A stretch of DNA of 64,000 bases from an uncultured Lachnospiraceae bacterium. GTDB lineage: Bacteria; Bacillota; Clostridia; Lachnospirales; Lachnospiraceae. The position numbers were made by a program, and so were the translations under genes. The stretch spans positions 1 through 64,000 of the forward strand of contig CAMUYQ010000007.1 in the NCBI GenBank assembly GCA_947165025.1. Direction: 5' to 3'. Shown piece by piece: positions 9,299-17,796 of the stretch. Within the stretch, counting starts at the first letter, position 1. The number at the start of each line of letters is the position of its first letter. The notes under the pieces are model-generated. The model made no database searches. It worked only from the letters and a program-made list of their open reading frames with translations, and had not been told where the DNA came from.

Positions 9299-10173
9299 TT
9301 TTTAACTATGTCCGAAAGATTGTCAAGAATGGCCTTTGCGACGTTAGGCTTGTTCATCGAATAAACGTGGACGAACCTGATCCCGTTTGCATAAAGGTCT
9401 ATGATCTGATCGGTCGCATATGCGATACCAGCCTGTGACATGGCCGCCGGATCATCTCCGAAGGCATCTACAAGGCTCTTGAAACGCTGCGGCATGAACG
9501 AGCCGGACAGCTTGATCGCACGCGCCACCTGATTGGCATTCGTGATCGGCATTATACCCGGGATGATCGGACAGGTTATGCCTGCTTCCCTGATCTTGTA
9601 CAGGAAATTGTAGAACAGATTGTTGTCGAAGAACATCTGCGTCGTGAGAAAATCAGCACCCGCATCGACCTTCTCTTTCAGATGCAAAATGTCCTCTTTC
9701 TGATTGACGCTCTCGGGGTGTACTTCGGGATAGCACGCCGCCCCTATGCAAAAATCATTCCCGCTCTCTTTGATGTCGCGGATAAGCTCAACTGCATGAT
9801 GATATGCCCAGCCGCTCCTGTCGGCATTTTCAAGTTCCGCAGGAATATCGCCACGAAGCGCCATGACATTTTCGATCCCCGCAGCCTTCATGTCGGCAAT
9901 ACGTTCCTTTACCGTCTCCTTTGTGGAGCTGACGCATGTCAGATGCGCGAGAACGGGTACAGCATATGACTTCTCAATATCCTTTGCGATATCAAGCGTA
10001 TATTTGCTCGTTCCTCCGCCGGCTCCGTAAGTTACGGACATAAAAGCAGGAGAAAGGGCGGCGATGCTCTCCGCCGCCTTTTGCACACTGTCGTATTTAT
10101 CACTTGTCTTGGGCGGGAACACCTCAAAGGACATCCTGTTCCCGTCCTGTTTAAATATCTCTGATATCTTCAT
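9295..10173 (-). CDS. metF: 5,10-methylenetetrahydrofolate reductase
   Basis: A 292-residue flavoprotein that reduces methylene-THF to methyl-THF, the methyl donor for MetH. Family signatures include RMSFEVFPPKT at the N-terminus, SVTYGAGGG (residues about 45-55), ALRGDIP and TTQMFFDN. The length is usual for bacterial MetF. The ATG at 10173 is preceded by AGGAAG at 7 bases. It lies 22 bases downstream of the phosphoribosyltransferase and overlaps the activation-domain gene by 4 bases, so metF, activation domain and metH form a methyl-THF to methionine operon. Confidence 0.95.
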   Translation of the reverse strand: MKISEIFKQDGNRMSFEVFPPKTSDKYDSVQKAAESIAALSPAFMSVTYGAGGGTSKYTLDIAKDIEKSYAVPVLAHLTCVSSTKETVKERIADMKAAGIENVMALRGDIPAELENADRSGWAYHHAVELIRDIKESGNDFCIGAACYPEVHPESVNQKEDILHLKEKVDAGADFLTTQMFFDNNLFYNFLYKIREAGITCPIIPGIMPITNANQVARAIKLSGSFMPQRFKSLVDAFGDDPAAMSQAGIAYATDQIIDLYANGIRFVHVYSMNKPNVAKAILDNLSDIVKK

Positions 10174-10195
10174 TAGTGTTCTTCCTAATAAATTC

Positions 10196-10837
10196 TCAGT
10201 TCACCGATGAATATCCGAAACCGTTACAGATGGCATCAACGGGAATGTTTGAATGGCAGAGCGGACACTCTTCAGGTCTGAAGCTCTTGTAATCGGGAAG
10301 ATCTCTTACCGAGTAGAGTGATCTGATCGGGATATCCTCTATCTGTGTTGCAAGTGAGAATATTGCAGATATTCCGATCGGTGTTCCGCCGTAAAACCTG
10401 ATCGAACCGATAGCGCTCTTAAGTGTTCCACCGGTCGTTGCCGTATCGATGAGCACGAGCACTCTCTTGCCGTGGATCATGTGCTTGTTGTTTTCCCTGA
10501 ACATCATCTGTCCGCTCACGTTGTACTCGGGACTCGTGATATACATCGTCTTATGACGGTTTGCAGATATCATTCCGGCCTTTGTGAGCTTGTTTGCAAG
10601 ATACGAACCGATGACTTCGGTACCGTTTAAGCACAGGATCGTGTCGATGACATCCGATACGAGATAGTTCTCGGCCAGTTCCTCCCCTGTTGCCCTTGCC
10701 TCACGCTGTCTGGACTTCATGTCCGTCAGATCCATGTAGTAGTTAACATGGGTGTTCGGCGTGATGAAGTGTCCCGGAACATAACGGAGCACAACATCCT
10801 TGTTCTTGGCATGATCGATCTTCTTATAATCTTGCAT
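10196..10837 (-). CDS. Orotate phosphoribosyltransferase-like protein
   Basis: A 213-residue type I phosphoribosyltransferase. The PRPP loop is VLVLIDTATTGGTLKSAI (about residues 125-142): two acidic or substitute residues, then TTGGT. The N-terminal hood is longer than in classical PyrE, and the C-terminus ends in CPLCHSNIPVDA, which has a CxxC pair that could bind a metal. Proteins of this type in Lachnospiraceae are usually called orotate phosphoribosyltransferase, but the substrate could be another base. It heads the metF-metH operon, which is unexpected for a pyrimidine gene; folate or one-carbon linkage is only a guess. AGGGGG precedes the ATG by 7 bases. Confidence 0.7.
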   Translation of the reverse strand: MQDYKKIDHAKNKDVVLRYVPGHFITPNTHVNYYMDLTDMKSRQREARATGEELAENYLVSDVIDTILCLNGTEVIGSYLANKLTKAGMISANRHKTMYITSPEYNVSGQMMFRENNKHMIHGKRVLVLIDTATTGGTLKSAIGSIRFYGGTPIGISAIFSLATQIEDIPIRSLYSVRDLPDYKSFRPEECPLCHSNIPVDAICNGFGYSSVN

Positions 10838-10863
10838 GATTTTCCCCCTTATTATCAGCGGCT

Positions 10864-10917
10864 GTATGCCACCTTTATCAAAATATAGTTCAGTATAACA
10901 CCTTTACCACAATATAG
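10864..10917. repeat. 25-base direct repeat, period 29, upstream of the phosphoribosyltransferase gene
   Basis: Units at 10864-10888 and 10893-10917 agree at about 21 of 25 positions (GTAT..CACCTTTA.CA.AATATAG). They overlap the likely -10/-35 area of the minus-strand promoter and could be a duplicated operator. Confidence 0.6.
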
Positions 10918-10921
10918 GCAA
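10892..10921 (-). promoter_or_regulatory. Promoter for the phosphoribosyltransferase-met operon
   Basis: TTGCCT (10916-10921) and TATACT (10892-10897) on the minus strand with an 18-base spacer. The 25-base direct repeats overlap it. Confidence 0.5.
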
Positions 10922-10940
10922 CAAATACCGTTCCTTTATG

Positions 10941-10969
10941 TTGAAAAAAAGCCCCCCTTCCTATATAAT
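10941..10969 (+). promoter_or_regulatory. Promoter for the membrane-protein operon
   Basis: TTGAAA (10941-10946) and TATAAT (10964-10969) separated by exactly 17 bases, 21 bases before the ATG at 10991. Confidence 0.75.
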
Positions 10970-10990
10970 CGTAAAGGTCAGGGAGGCGTC

Positions 10991-12607
10991 ATGGAATTCT
11001 TGAAAAAACACAAAAAAACGATATCGACGGTTGCCGGTCTTCTCGTATTTCTCATCGGAGTCGCTGCCGTCATCTTCTACATATTTAAACGCCAGCGGGC
11101 CGAGTTTAACGCAGACTTTACCGACACGCTGCTCTGGGCCAACGCGAGCGTTACGAGCGGTCATTTCTACAATCCCGATTACTGGTACGCATATTTCCTT
11201 CCCTTCTCGGGAATACCTCTGATGATCCCGATCGTTGCCACGCTCGGACTTACATACTTTGCACACCAGCTCGGAATGGCAGCATTTGTCATCATATTTG
11301 CGATCGCACTTTTATGCTTCATGAGAGCCCTCGACAGATCGTGGAGCGACAGTTTCGCGCTTTCCGGCCTTGTCATGATATTCATGCTCGCATCACAGAT
11401 AACGCGCATGATCTTCTACGGACACATAATCCACTACAGTCTTGCGATAGTGTTCTTGTGCTTTGCATTCTCACTCCTTCGAAGATCATCCCTTTGGGAT
11501 GCTTCGGCCAAAAAAGGGCGTACATTTACGATAGTGATCGCGGTATTCTGCATGCTGTGCTGTACGAACGGAGTTGCAACTCTTCTTCTGTTCTTCGTAC
11601 CGTTTGCAGGCTCACTCATTTTCGAACGCTATCTTGATAAGAAGCCCATTTCATTTGAAGGTGATAAGCCGCTCATAAAGGATGTTGCGACTATACTTGC
11701 CGGAGGCCTTTGCGGTGTCATCATAAAGATACTGTTCTTCTCAAGCAGCGAATACGAGGATTCTATCACGGCACTTCTTCCTTCAAACGGATGGGTCTGG
11801 AAGCAGAGCCCGTTCCTTCTTGAATGGATCAAGGTACTGACGGATGATTCAAACGGTGATGTACTGATGCAGAGCTTTGACGGGATCAGGATTCTTACAA
11901 TGTATTTCCTGGCGCTCGTTGTTCTTGTCATTCCCGCACTTGCGCTCATCTCATATAAGAAGATCAAGAACCGCATGGTAAGACTTCTTGTGCTGTTCTA
12001 CTGGCTCATGTTCGCAACAACGATGATAACTTATTCCGTAAGCTACGCGCTCGTTTCAAACTGGAGACTTGCGGGACTTATGTGCTGTGCCATCATGGTA
12101 AGCCTTCTCTATACACACGAGATGCTCTCGACAAAGCAGTTCGTACGCTGGGTAGTTCTTCTTACTCCGGTGTATGCGATCTGCGCACTTGTCTGTCTTC
12201 TTACCGTAAAGAACATCCCTTCGGCACTTGATGCCAATCCCAATGACCAGCTTATCGGCATCCTTAAGGACAACGGCCTTACACGCGGATATGCAACATC
12301 ATTCTGGAACGGTACAAATGCCATAACGGTCCTTAGCGACGGACAGATAACCGTCAGTCCCATCACGGTCCACACTGACGGCTCATACGAAGTCAGACAC
12401 TACCAGTCGGAGCCTTCGGAATACGAAGATGTTCCCGGCGTTGATAAATACTTTGTCATCGTAGACGGTGAGGACATGGAGTATGCCGCTGAAACACTCG
12501 GACAGGGCAGGACCGATGAGATCAAATATCAGGACGGCCTGTATATTTGGGTATATGACAGGAACATATTTGAAAACTTCGAGCCCGTATTTACACCCGG
12601 AGAATAA
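10991..12607 (+). CDS. Large polytopic membrane protein, GT-C-like
   Basis: A 538-residue protein with about ten or eleven hydrophobic segments up to about residue 410 and a soluble C-terminal domain of about 120 residues. After the first membrane segment there is an acidic outer loop (FNADFTDTLLWANASV) like the first loop of GT-C glycosyltransferases, which use lipid-linked sugars at the outer face of the membrane. No named family is recognised with certainty. The ATG follows GGGAGG. It is first in an operon with another polytopic protein and a Sel1-like protein, which suggests an envelope glycan or lipid modification unit; that is inference from layout only. Confidence 0.6.
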   Translation: MEFLKKHKKTISTVAGLLVFLIGVAAVIFYIFKRQRAEFNADFTDTLLWANASVTSGHFYNPDYWYAYFLPFSGIPLMIPIVATLGLTYFAHQLGMAAFVIIFAIALLCFMRALDRSWSDSFALSGLVMIFMLASQITRMIFYGHIIHYSLAIVFLCFAFSLLRRSSLWDASAKKGRTFTIVIAVFCMLCCTNGVATLLLFFVPFAGSLIFERYLDKKPISFEGDKPLIKDVATILAGGLCGVIIKILFFSSSEYEDSITALLPSNGWVWKQSPFLLEWIKVLTDDSNGDVLMQSFDGIRILTMYFLALVVLVIPALALISYKKIKNRMVRLLVLFYWLMFATTMITYSVSYALVSNWRLAGLMCCAIMVSLLYTHEMLSTKQFVRWVVLLTPVYAICALVCLLTVKNIPSALDANPNDQLIGILKDNGLTRGYATSFWNGTNAITVLSDGQITVSPITVHTDGSYEVRHYQSEPSEYEDVPGVDKYFVIVDGEDMEYAAETLGQGRTDEIKYQDGLYIWVYDRNIFENFEPVFTPGE

Positions 12608-12621
12608 GAAAGGACGCCGCT

Positions 12622-14367
12622 TTGAAAAAGAGCACTTTCTGTATAAGCATCATACTGACCGTTCTTTGTGCACTCCTTCTTCTTAATTCGCGCGCACTGT
12701 TTGAACCCTATCTTATCGCCTTACTCTTTGCAGTGTGGTGCCTTTTTACCATCCGCAACGAACAATTCGACAAGAAGAGCAAAGCGTATCGTATCATAAC
12801 CGCAGCCTCTGTTATCGGTGCCGCTTTCATCGCACTTGCCAATTATTCTCTCTGGCTTCATCCCGATCTGCCGGATGTACGGGGAGTGTTATTCGTTCGC
12901 ATATATAAGCTCGCGCTCCTTATGATCATATTTGCCGGCTCATTCACCAGCTGCAACAGTATACTTAAGTTCATCTGCTTAAGTTCAAAAAGCTTCAGTT
13001 TTGAAAAGGTAAAAGAGCGAGACCGCGCGCTGCGATTTTTCCTCGTTCCGTTTGTCATCATAACTGCAGTCTACGTCACGATATGGCTGTGCTGCTATTA
13101 TCCGGGACTCATGTCTCTTGACTCGGTTGACCAGCTTACCCAGATCTTTACCGGTAAATATTCAAACCACCAGCCGTTCTATCATACGATGATACTGTCA
13201 TTCTTTGTGAGGATCGGACTGGCACTGTTTAATGACATGAACGCTGCCGTTGCGACATACACTTTGTTCCAGATCATTTTCATGTCGGCAACGTTTTCGT
13301 TTATCGTATACAACATGGCAAAGCTCCAAATGCCTCTTTGGACAGAGATACTTTCATCCGTATGGTTTGCCGTGATGCCTTTTCACATCATGTTCTCGTT
13401 CACCGTATGGAAGGATGTTTACTTCGGTGCATTCACGGCTCTTATGATCGTATTTCTCATAAGGCTGATGCACGGCATCGGACACAGATGGATAAACCTT
13501 GTCTGCTTTGCACTTACAGGCCCGTTCATCTGCCTGATCAGGAGTAACGGGCTGTTCTCATATATCTTCGTTCTTCTTGCCGTCCTTCTTCTTGCAAGAG
13601 GGCACAAAGAGATCATTTTCATAATGCTCGCAACGGTTGCGGCAAGCTTTGTAATGAAGCACACCGTACTCTCCAATCTCGGCGTCACACAGCCCGATAC
13701 CGTTGAATCACTCAGTATTCCCCTTCAGCAGGTTGCAAGGGTGATCGCCGACGACGGATATATGGAAGAGTCCGACATTGAACTTCTGTCAAACATAATC
13801 GACGTCAGGGCGATAAAGGACAACTACGATCCCGACATTTCCGACCCCATCAAGAACATGATCAGGGATTTCGGAAACGAAGATTTCCTGTCGGAGAACA
13901 TGGGTGAATACGGCATGCTCTATCTTCGCACACTCATTCATAATCCGGTCAGATACGTTGAAGCATGGGTTGACAGCACGTGCGGTTACTGGAACAGCGG
14001 ATACAATTACTGGGTATGGTTCTGGGATGTTGAGGACAATGAATACGGCGTTGTCAGGACCGTTTCATCCGAAGGTGTCCTCCGGATGATGGATGAATAT
14101 CTGTGGCTGTTTTACAACAACCCCGTCTTCAGGATATTTACTGCGATCGGACTGTATGTCTGGATCATACTTATCGCTTTTGCAAAGTCCGTATCAACAT
14201 CAAACAAGTGCGGGATCATCGTGACCGTACCGATACTTGCGATACTGTTATCGCTCCTGATCTCGTCACCTGTATACGCCGAGTTCAGATACATGTACGC
14301 ACTGTTCACATCGCTCCCGATACTACTGTCGATCACGTTTTTAAACACTACGGAGGATAAACCTTGA
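12622..14367 (+). CDS. DUF6020-like multi-pass membrane protein
   Basis: A 581-residue protein with about twelve hydrophobic segments. The stretches YYPGLMSLDSVDQ and YSNHQPFYHTMIL (about residues 155-195) are the kind of conserved lines found in clostridial membrane proteins of the DUF6020 group, thought to be GT-C-type glycosyltransferases. A soluble loop of about 150 residues lies before the last membrane segments. The start is TTG at 12622, supported by AAAGGA 7 bases upstream; no in-frame ATG nearby has such a site. The gene is 14 bases after the previous one and overlaps the next by 4 bases. Function is not demonstrated. Confidence 0.6.
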   Translation: MKKSTFCISIILTVLCALLLLNSRALFEPYLIALLFAVWCLFTIRNEQFDKKSKAYRIITAASVIGAAFIALANYSLWLHPDLPDVRGVLFVRIYKLALLMIIFAGSFTSCNSILKFICLSSKSFSFEKVKERDRALRFFLVPFVIITAVYVTIWLCCYYPGLMSLDSVDQLTQIFTGKYSNHQPFYHTMILSFFVRIGLALFNDMNAAVATYTLFQIIFMSATFSFIVYNMAKLQMPLWTEILSSVWFAVMPFHIMFSFTVWKDVYFGAFTALMIVFLIRLMHGIGHRWINLVCFALTGPFICLIRSNGLFSYIFVLLAVLLLARGHKEIIFIMLATVAASFVMKHTVLSNLGVTQPDTVESLSIPLQQVARVIADDGYMEESDIELLSNIIDVRAIKDNYDPDISDPIKNMIRDFGNEDFLSENMGEYGMLYLRTLIHNPVRYVEAWVDSTCGYWNSGYNYWVWFWDVEDNEYGVVRTVSSEGVLRMMDEYLWLFYNNPVFRIFTAIGLYVWIILIAFAKSVSTSNKCGIIVTVPILAILLSLLISSPVYAEFRYMYALFTSLPILLSITFLNTTEDKP

Positions 14368-15320
14368 ACATCACATGCAGCGGTTCATACGTCAAAGACC
14401 AGGAAACTCTTAACGCCATATTCGACAAGTACGGCTACACTTCCCCTTCCGCGGAACGTGAGCTCATCTGTCTTGCGCACACCGGAAACACAGCTGCGCT
14501 AAAATCATATGCGGACCTTCTTTTCTACCACAAGATAAACTGCAGGGACAACTACAAAAAGGCGTTCCCGCTCTATCTTCAGGCAGCCGATGTAACTTTT
14601 TATGATAACGGTGCACACTGCGGCGGAAACGGAACTCCTCATGCTTATTTTTCGATCGGGTATTATCTGACAAACTACAAATGCGAATCCGTACTGAAGA
14701 ACTGTTCAACGATAGATGAGATAGAAAAACTTCCCAAAGAGACGCGGCTTCAGCTGGCTCTTGATTTTGCACTCGCGTCGCTTGATTACTGTGAATCTCC
14801 GGCTGCGATCAACCTGATAGGAAGGATAGTCAGCGAGGATCCTTCACTTGTATCAAGGCTTGAGTCAGGCAAAAATGCAAAGGATTATTTCGAAGAAGCT
14901 GCAGAGGGCGGTTACGTTTACGCATGTAACAACCTTGCGGCAAAGGAAGCGGACCTGATCGTTAACGGTGTTGATGACATCGATTCACATATCAATTCGT
15001 TCATTCACTATCTGACGATCTCAGCTGACAGGCTTGAGCCTTACGCCGCAAACCGCCTCGGACTGTTTTACATGATCGGTGAGATCCGCTCTTCTGACGG
15101 CAGGACAGCTGTTTTCCGTGACTACATAAACATTTCCTTTGCCAAGAAATATTTCCAGAAAGCGATCGTATACCCCGACTCAAACAGCGCGTGGGCATAC
15201 TTCAACCTTATCAAGTATTTCCATAAGGATTACGATACGAACATCGATCTTCTGAATGAACACATGGAATGCATCAAGGAACTGAATCCTCAAGTGTATG
15301 ATGTGGCGATAGAACTGTAG
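14364..15320 (+). CDS. Sel1/TPR-like repeat protein
   Basis: A 318-residue soluble protein, mostly helical. Pieces such as YKKAFPLYLQAAD, AKDYFEEAAEGGYVYACNNLA and AKKYFQKAIVYPDSNSAWAYFNL have the spacing of Sel1-like (short TPR-related) repeats, which act as protein-binding scaffolds. There is no signal peptide. It starts with TTG at 14364, overlapping the TGA of the previous gene, with GGAGG 9 bases before it, so translation is probably coupled. As last gene of the operon it may assist the two membrane proteins. Two stem-loops follow the stop. Confidence 0.65.
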   Translation: MNITCSGSYVKDQETLNAIFDKYGYTSPSAERELICLAHTGNTAALKSYADLLFYHKINCRDNYKKAFPLYLQAADVTFYDNGAHCGGNGTPHAYFSIGYYLTNYKCESVLKNCSTIDEIEKLPKETRLQLALDFALASLDYCESPAAINLIGRIVSEDPSLVSRLESGKNAKDYFEEAAEGGYVYACNNLAAKEADLIVNGVDDIDSHINSFIHYLTISADRLEPYAANRLGLFYMIGEIRSSDGRTAVFRDYINISFAKKYFQKAIVYPDSNSAWAYFNLIKYFHKDYDTNIDLLNEHMECIKELNPQVYDVAIEL

Positions 15321-15332
15321 CGGGGATTTTGG

Positions 15333-15373
15333 TGCAGGAAGGTCCTCCCGGCTCGCGGGAGCTCCTCCCTGCA
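15333..15373. other. GC-rich stem-loop after the Sel1-like gene
   Basis: TGCAGG (15333-15338) pairs with CCTGCA (15368-15373) and an inner CTCCCG pairs with CGGGAG (15345-15350, 15356-15361). No T-run follows; the true terminator is 40 bases downstream. Confidence 0.5.
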
Positions 15374-15410
15374 TGTGCCCCTCTTAATATATTTAAACCC
15401 TCTGTGTACC

Positions 15411-15443
15411 AAAGATACGGGCCCCTTTTCCCGTATCTTTTTT
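15411..15443. terminator. Bidirectional intrinsic terminator
   Basis: An 11-base perfect stem (AAAGATACGGG / CCCGTATCTTT) with an 8-base loop and T or A runs on both sides. It serves the plus-strand operon ending at 15320 and the minus-strand small membrane protein ending at 15459. Confidence 0.85.
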
Positions 15444-15458
15444 GTGGTTTTTTACTCG

Positions 15459-15782
15459 TCAGATCCTGAAACCGTAGTACTTGTACTGCTCGATCTTCTC
15501 CTGGTAGTCGGCCAGCTTTATAAGCAGGAGCAGGATCGCAAATGCAGCTCCCATGAACACTACGACTCCCGTCTTTATCATTTCCGGCACGGCCATATGA
15601 AATACGAGCGCACATACGAATGCAAGCGCTGCGATCTCACACAGTCTCATCAGAAGGTCTACCGAATCCTGTTTGATCTTCGGAATCCTTGCCGGTGCAA
15701 ATACAATGTGTATGAATGTTTTCTTAACCCCTTTGACGACCTTTCTGCGTCTTCTGATCCTTCTTCTCTGCCCCTCGCTCAT
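15459..15782 (-). CDS. Small membrane protein of unknown function
   Basis: A 107-residue protein. The first 20 residues are very basic (MSEGQRRRIRRRRKVVKGVK), followed by two hydrophobic segments at about residues 48-65 and 70-88 and a short C-terminal tail (EKIEQYKYYGFRI). No family is recognised. GGGGAA precedes the ATG. It is 11 bases downstream of the TetR regulator on the same strand, so it is probably the gene this regulator controls together with itself. Proteins in this arrangement can be part of efflux or stress responses, but nothing in the sequence proves it. Confidence 0.65.
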   Translation of the reverse strand: MSEGQRRRIRRRRKVVKGVKKTFIHIVFAPARIPKIKQDSVDLLMRLCEIAALAFVCALVFHMAVPEMIKTGVVVFMGAAFAILLLLIKLADYQEKIEQYKYYGFRI

Positions 15783-15793
15783 AGCAGTTCCCC

Positions 15794-16345
15794 CTATTGA
15801 TCACAAATTCCCTGGTACGCTTTGGAAATGTAGTTCCTTATCTCCCTCTCGGTAAGCTGAACCCTGTTTCCCGCCAGGAGAGTTGCCATTCCATGGACGA
15901 ACATCCAGAACATGGTGAACAGCTCCTGGCCGCTCTTGTCGGATACTTTTCTGTTCCCCGTTATCTTCTCAAGTATCCTTACTCCCTCATCGCTCTTTAA
16001 AAATTCACTGACCGTCTGCGTTCCGAAATCATCGACCGATGCGATCAGTTCAAAAAGCTTCTTCTCTTCGATTGCAAACTCCACATAAGACAATGCCAGT
16101 CCCATGTACGCCGGAGTTCTGTTCTTCTTTGCAAGCATCTGCTTCAGGAAAAAATCAATGCTCATGTAGAAAAGGTCGCATCTGAGTTCATCCATGTTTT
16201 CATATGCCCTGAATATCGGTTGAGTCGAACATCCGAGCCTGTCTGCCAGCTTCCTTGCCGTAACCTCGGAAAACCCGTATTCTCTTGTCATCTCAAAAGC
16301 AGTATCTTCGATCCTCGCCTTTGAAACCTTCTCCTTTGGAGGCAT
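15794..16345 (-). CDS. TetR/AcrR family transcriptional regulator
   Basis: A 183-residue regulator. The N-terminal DNA-binding domain reads TREYGFSEVTARKLADRLGCSTQPIFRAYENMDEL, the TetR helix-turn-helix pattern (shown here only to identify the region, residues about 19-52). The C-terminal part is a helical ligand and dimer domain typical of small TetR proteins (about 180-200 residues). The ATG at 16345 follows GGAAGG by 6 bases. Just upstream are a perfect CATAAC-GCT-GTTATG palindrome and seven tandem 13-base repeats, likely the operator. It probably represses its own transcript, which includes the small membrane protein. Confidence 0.85.
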   Translation of the reverse strand: MPPKEKVSKARIEDTAFEMTREYGFSEVTARKLADRLGCSTQPIFRAYENMDELRCDLFYMSIDFFLKQMLAKKNRTPAYMGLALSYVEFAIEEKKLFELIASVDDFGTQTVSEFLKSDEGVRILEKITGNRKVSDKSGQELFTMFWMFVHGMATLLAGNRVQLTEREIRNYISKAYQGICDQ

Positions 16346-16366
16346 TTTTAACCTTCCCGCCTTGCA

Positions 16367-16464
16367 TAACGCTGTTATGTATCATTGTTATATTTTATTG
16401 TTATGTATCGTTGTTACATATCTACGTTACACATCTTTGTTACATAACAAGGTTATTTTAACGT
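16367..16464. repeat. Seven tandem 13-base repeats with a palindrome at one end (probable operator)
   Basis: From 16374 to 16464 the sequence is seven units of exactly 13 bases, each starting GTTA (for example GTTATGTATCATT, GTTATGTATCGTT, GTTACATATCTAC, GTTACACATCTTT). The unit next to the gene completes a perfect palindrome CATAAC-GCT-GTTATG. The array fills the region just upstream of the TetR gene. A regular array suggests cooperative binding of the TetR protein or another regulator along one face that turns about 1.25 helical turns per unit. Confidence 0.8.
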
Positions 16465-16503
16465 GTAAATAATATTATGTCAACAACTTTCCGAAATTTT
16501 TTC

Positions 16504-16537
16504 CACAAAAAAACACAGGGATCAGATCCCTGTGTTT
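16504..16537 (-). terminator. Intrinsic terminator after ugd
   Basis: On the minus strand AAACACAGGG and CCCTGTGTTT form a 10-base stem followed by seven Ts. It starts about 20 bases after the ugd stop and probably works in both directions. Confidence 0.85.
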
Positions 16538-16557
16538 ACAGCATCATTAATATGTAC

Positions 16558-17796
16558 TCAGTCTCTTCTGAATATGTCTCTCGTGTAGACCTTGTCTTCC
16601 ACGTCATTGAGCTTCTCGTCATACCGGTTCGCAACGATAACGTCCGACAGCGACTTGAACTTATCAAGATCGTTAACCACTTCGCTTCCGAAGAATGTTG
16701 TTCCGTCCTCAAGCGACGGTTCGTATACTATCACCTTCGCACCCTTCGCCTTGATCCTCTTCATGACTCCCTGGATCGAGCTCTGGCGGAAATTGTCGGA
16801 GTTTGTCTTCATCGCCAGGCGGTATACACCGACCGTGACCGATACTTCATGATCCCTGTCGTACTGTGAACTGTCGAGATAATCGTAATATCCTGTCCTG
16901 GCAAGAACACGGTCCGCGATAAAATCTTTTCTTGTACGGTTCGATTCAACTATCGCCTCGATGAGATTTTCGGGAACGTCCTCATAGTTTGCAAGAAGCT
17001 GCTTCGTGTCCTTCGGCAGGCAGTATCCGCCGTATCCGAACGACGGGTTGTTGTACTGTGTGCCAATCCTCGGATCAAGACATACGCCTTCGATTATGGC
17101 CTTTGAATCAAGTCCCTTTGTTTCCGCATACGTATCAAGCTCATTGAAATAGCTTACGCGAAGTGCGAGATATGTATTTGCAAACAGCTTGACTGCTTCG
17201 GCCTCCGCAAATCCCATCGTGAGCACTTTAACATCATCTTTTATCGCGCCGTCGCGAAGAAGTTCTGCAAACCCTTTTGCTGCAGCGACCTGTTTCTCAT
17301 CGTTCATATCTGTCCCGACTATTATCCTGCTCGGATACAGATTGTCGTAGAGTGCTCTTGATTCACGCAGGAACTCGGGCGAGAACATTATCCTGTCGGT
17401 TGAATATTTCTTTCTGATCTTCTCGGTGTATCCTACCGGTATCGTCGACTTGATGACCATATAACTTTCAGGACAGATGTCTTTAACAAGATCGATGACC
17501 TCTTCTATATGGTGCGTATCAAAATAGTTTTTGTTCGGATCGTAGTTTGTCGGAACGCTGATCACTACATAGTCTGCATCCGAATATGCATCCTTCGGAT
17601 CTGTTGTCGCACGAAGGTTCAGCTCCTTTGTAGCAAGATAATCCTCAAGCTCCTTATCGGATATAGGAGAGATCCTCTCGTTGATCTTTCTGACCTTCTC
17701 CTCAACAACATCAAGCGCAACAACTTCGTTCTTCTGCGCCAGGAGCACCGCAATGGACATTCCGACATATCCGGTTCCCGCAACAGCTATCTTCAT
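16558..17796 (-). CDS. ugd: UDP-glucose 6-dehydrogenase
   Basis: A 412-residue NAD-dependent enzyme making UDP-glucuronate, a precursor for capsular or exopolysaccharide. The Rossmann motif is AGTGYVGMS (residues about 6-14); KSTIPVGYT and [15 protein letters not shown] are family blocks; the catalytic cysteine lies in [13 protein letters not shown] (about 255). The length fits the shorter Ugd type common in Firmicutes. The ATG at 17796 follows AGGAGG and overlaps the stop of the HD-GYP gene by 4 bases. It is the last gene of a long minus-strand run with signalling genes, and a strong terminator follows. The link between c-di-GMP turnover and exopolysaccharide precursor supply is plausible but inferred. 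Confidence 0.95.
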   Translation of the reverse strand: MKIAVAGTGYVGMSIAVLLAQKNEVVALDVVEEKVRKINERISPISDKELEDYLATKELNLRATTDPKDAYSDADYVVISVPTNYDPNKNYFDTHHIEEVIDLVKDICPESYMVIKSTIPVGYTEKIRKKYSTDRIMFSPEFLRESRALYDNLYPSRIIVGTDMNDEKQVAAAKGFAELLRDGAIKDDVKVLTMGFAEAEAVKLFANTYLALRVSYFNELDTYAETKGLDSKAIIEGVCLDPRIGTQYNNPSFGYGGYCLPKDTKQLLANYEDVPENLIEAIVESNRTRKDFIADRVLARTGYYDYLDSSQYDRDHEVSVTVGVYRLAMKTNSDNFRQSSIQGVMKRIKAKGAKVIVYEPSLEDGTTFFGSEVVNDLDKFKSLSDVIVANRYDEKLNDVEDKVYTRDIFRRD

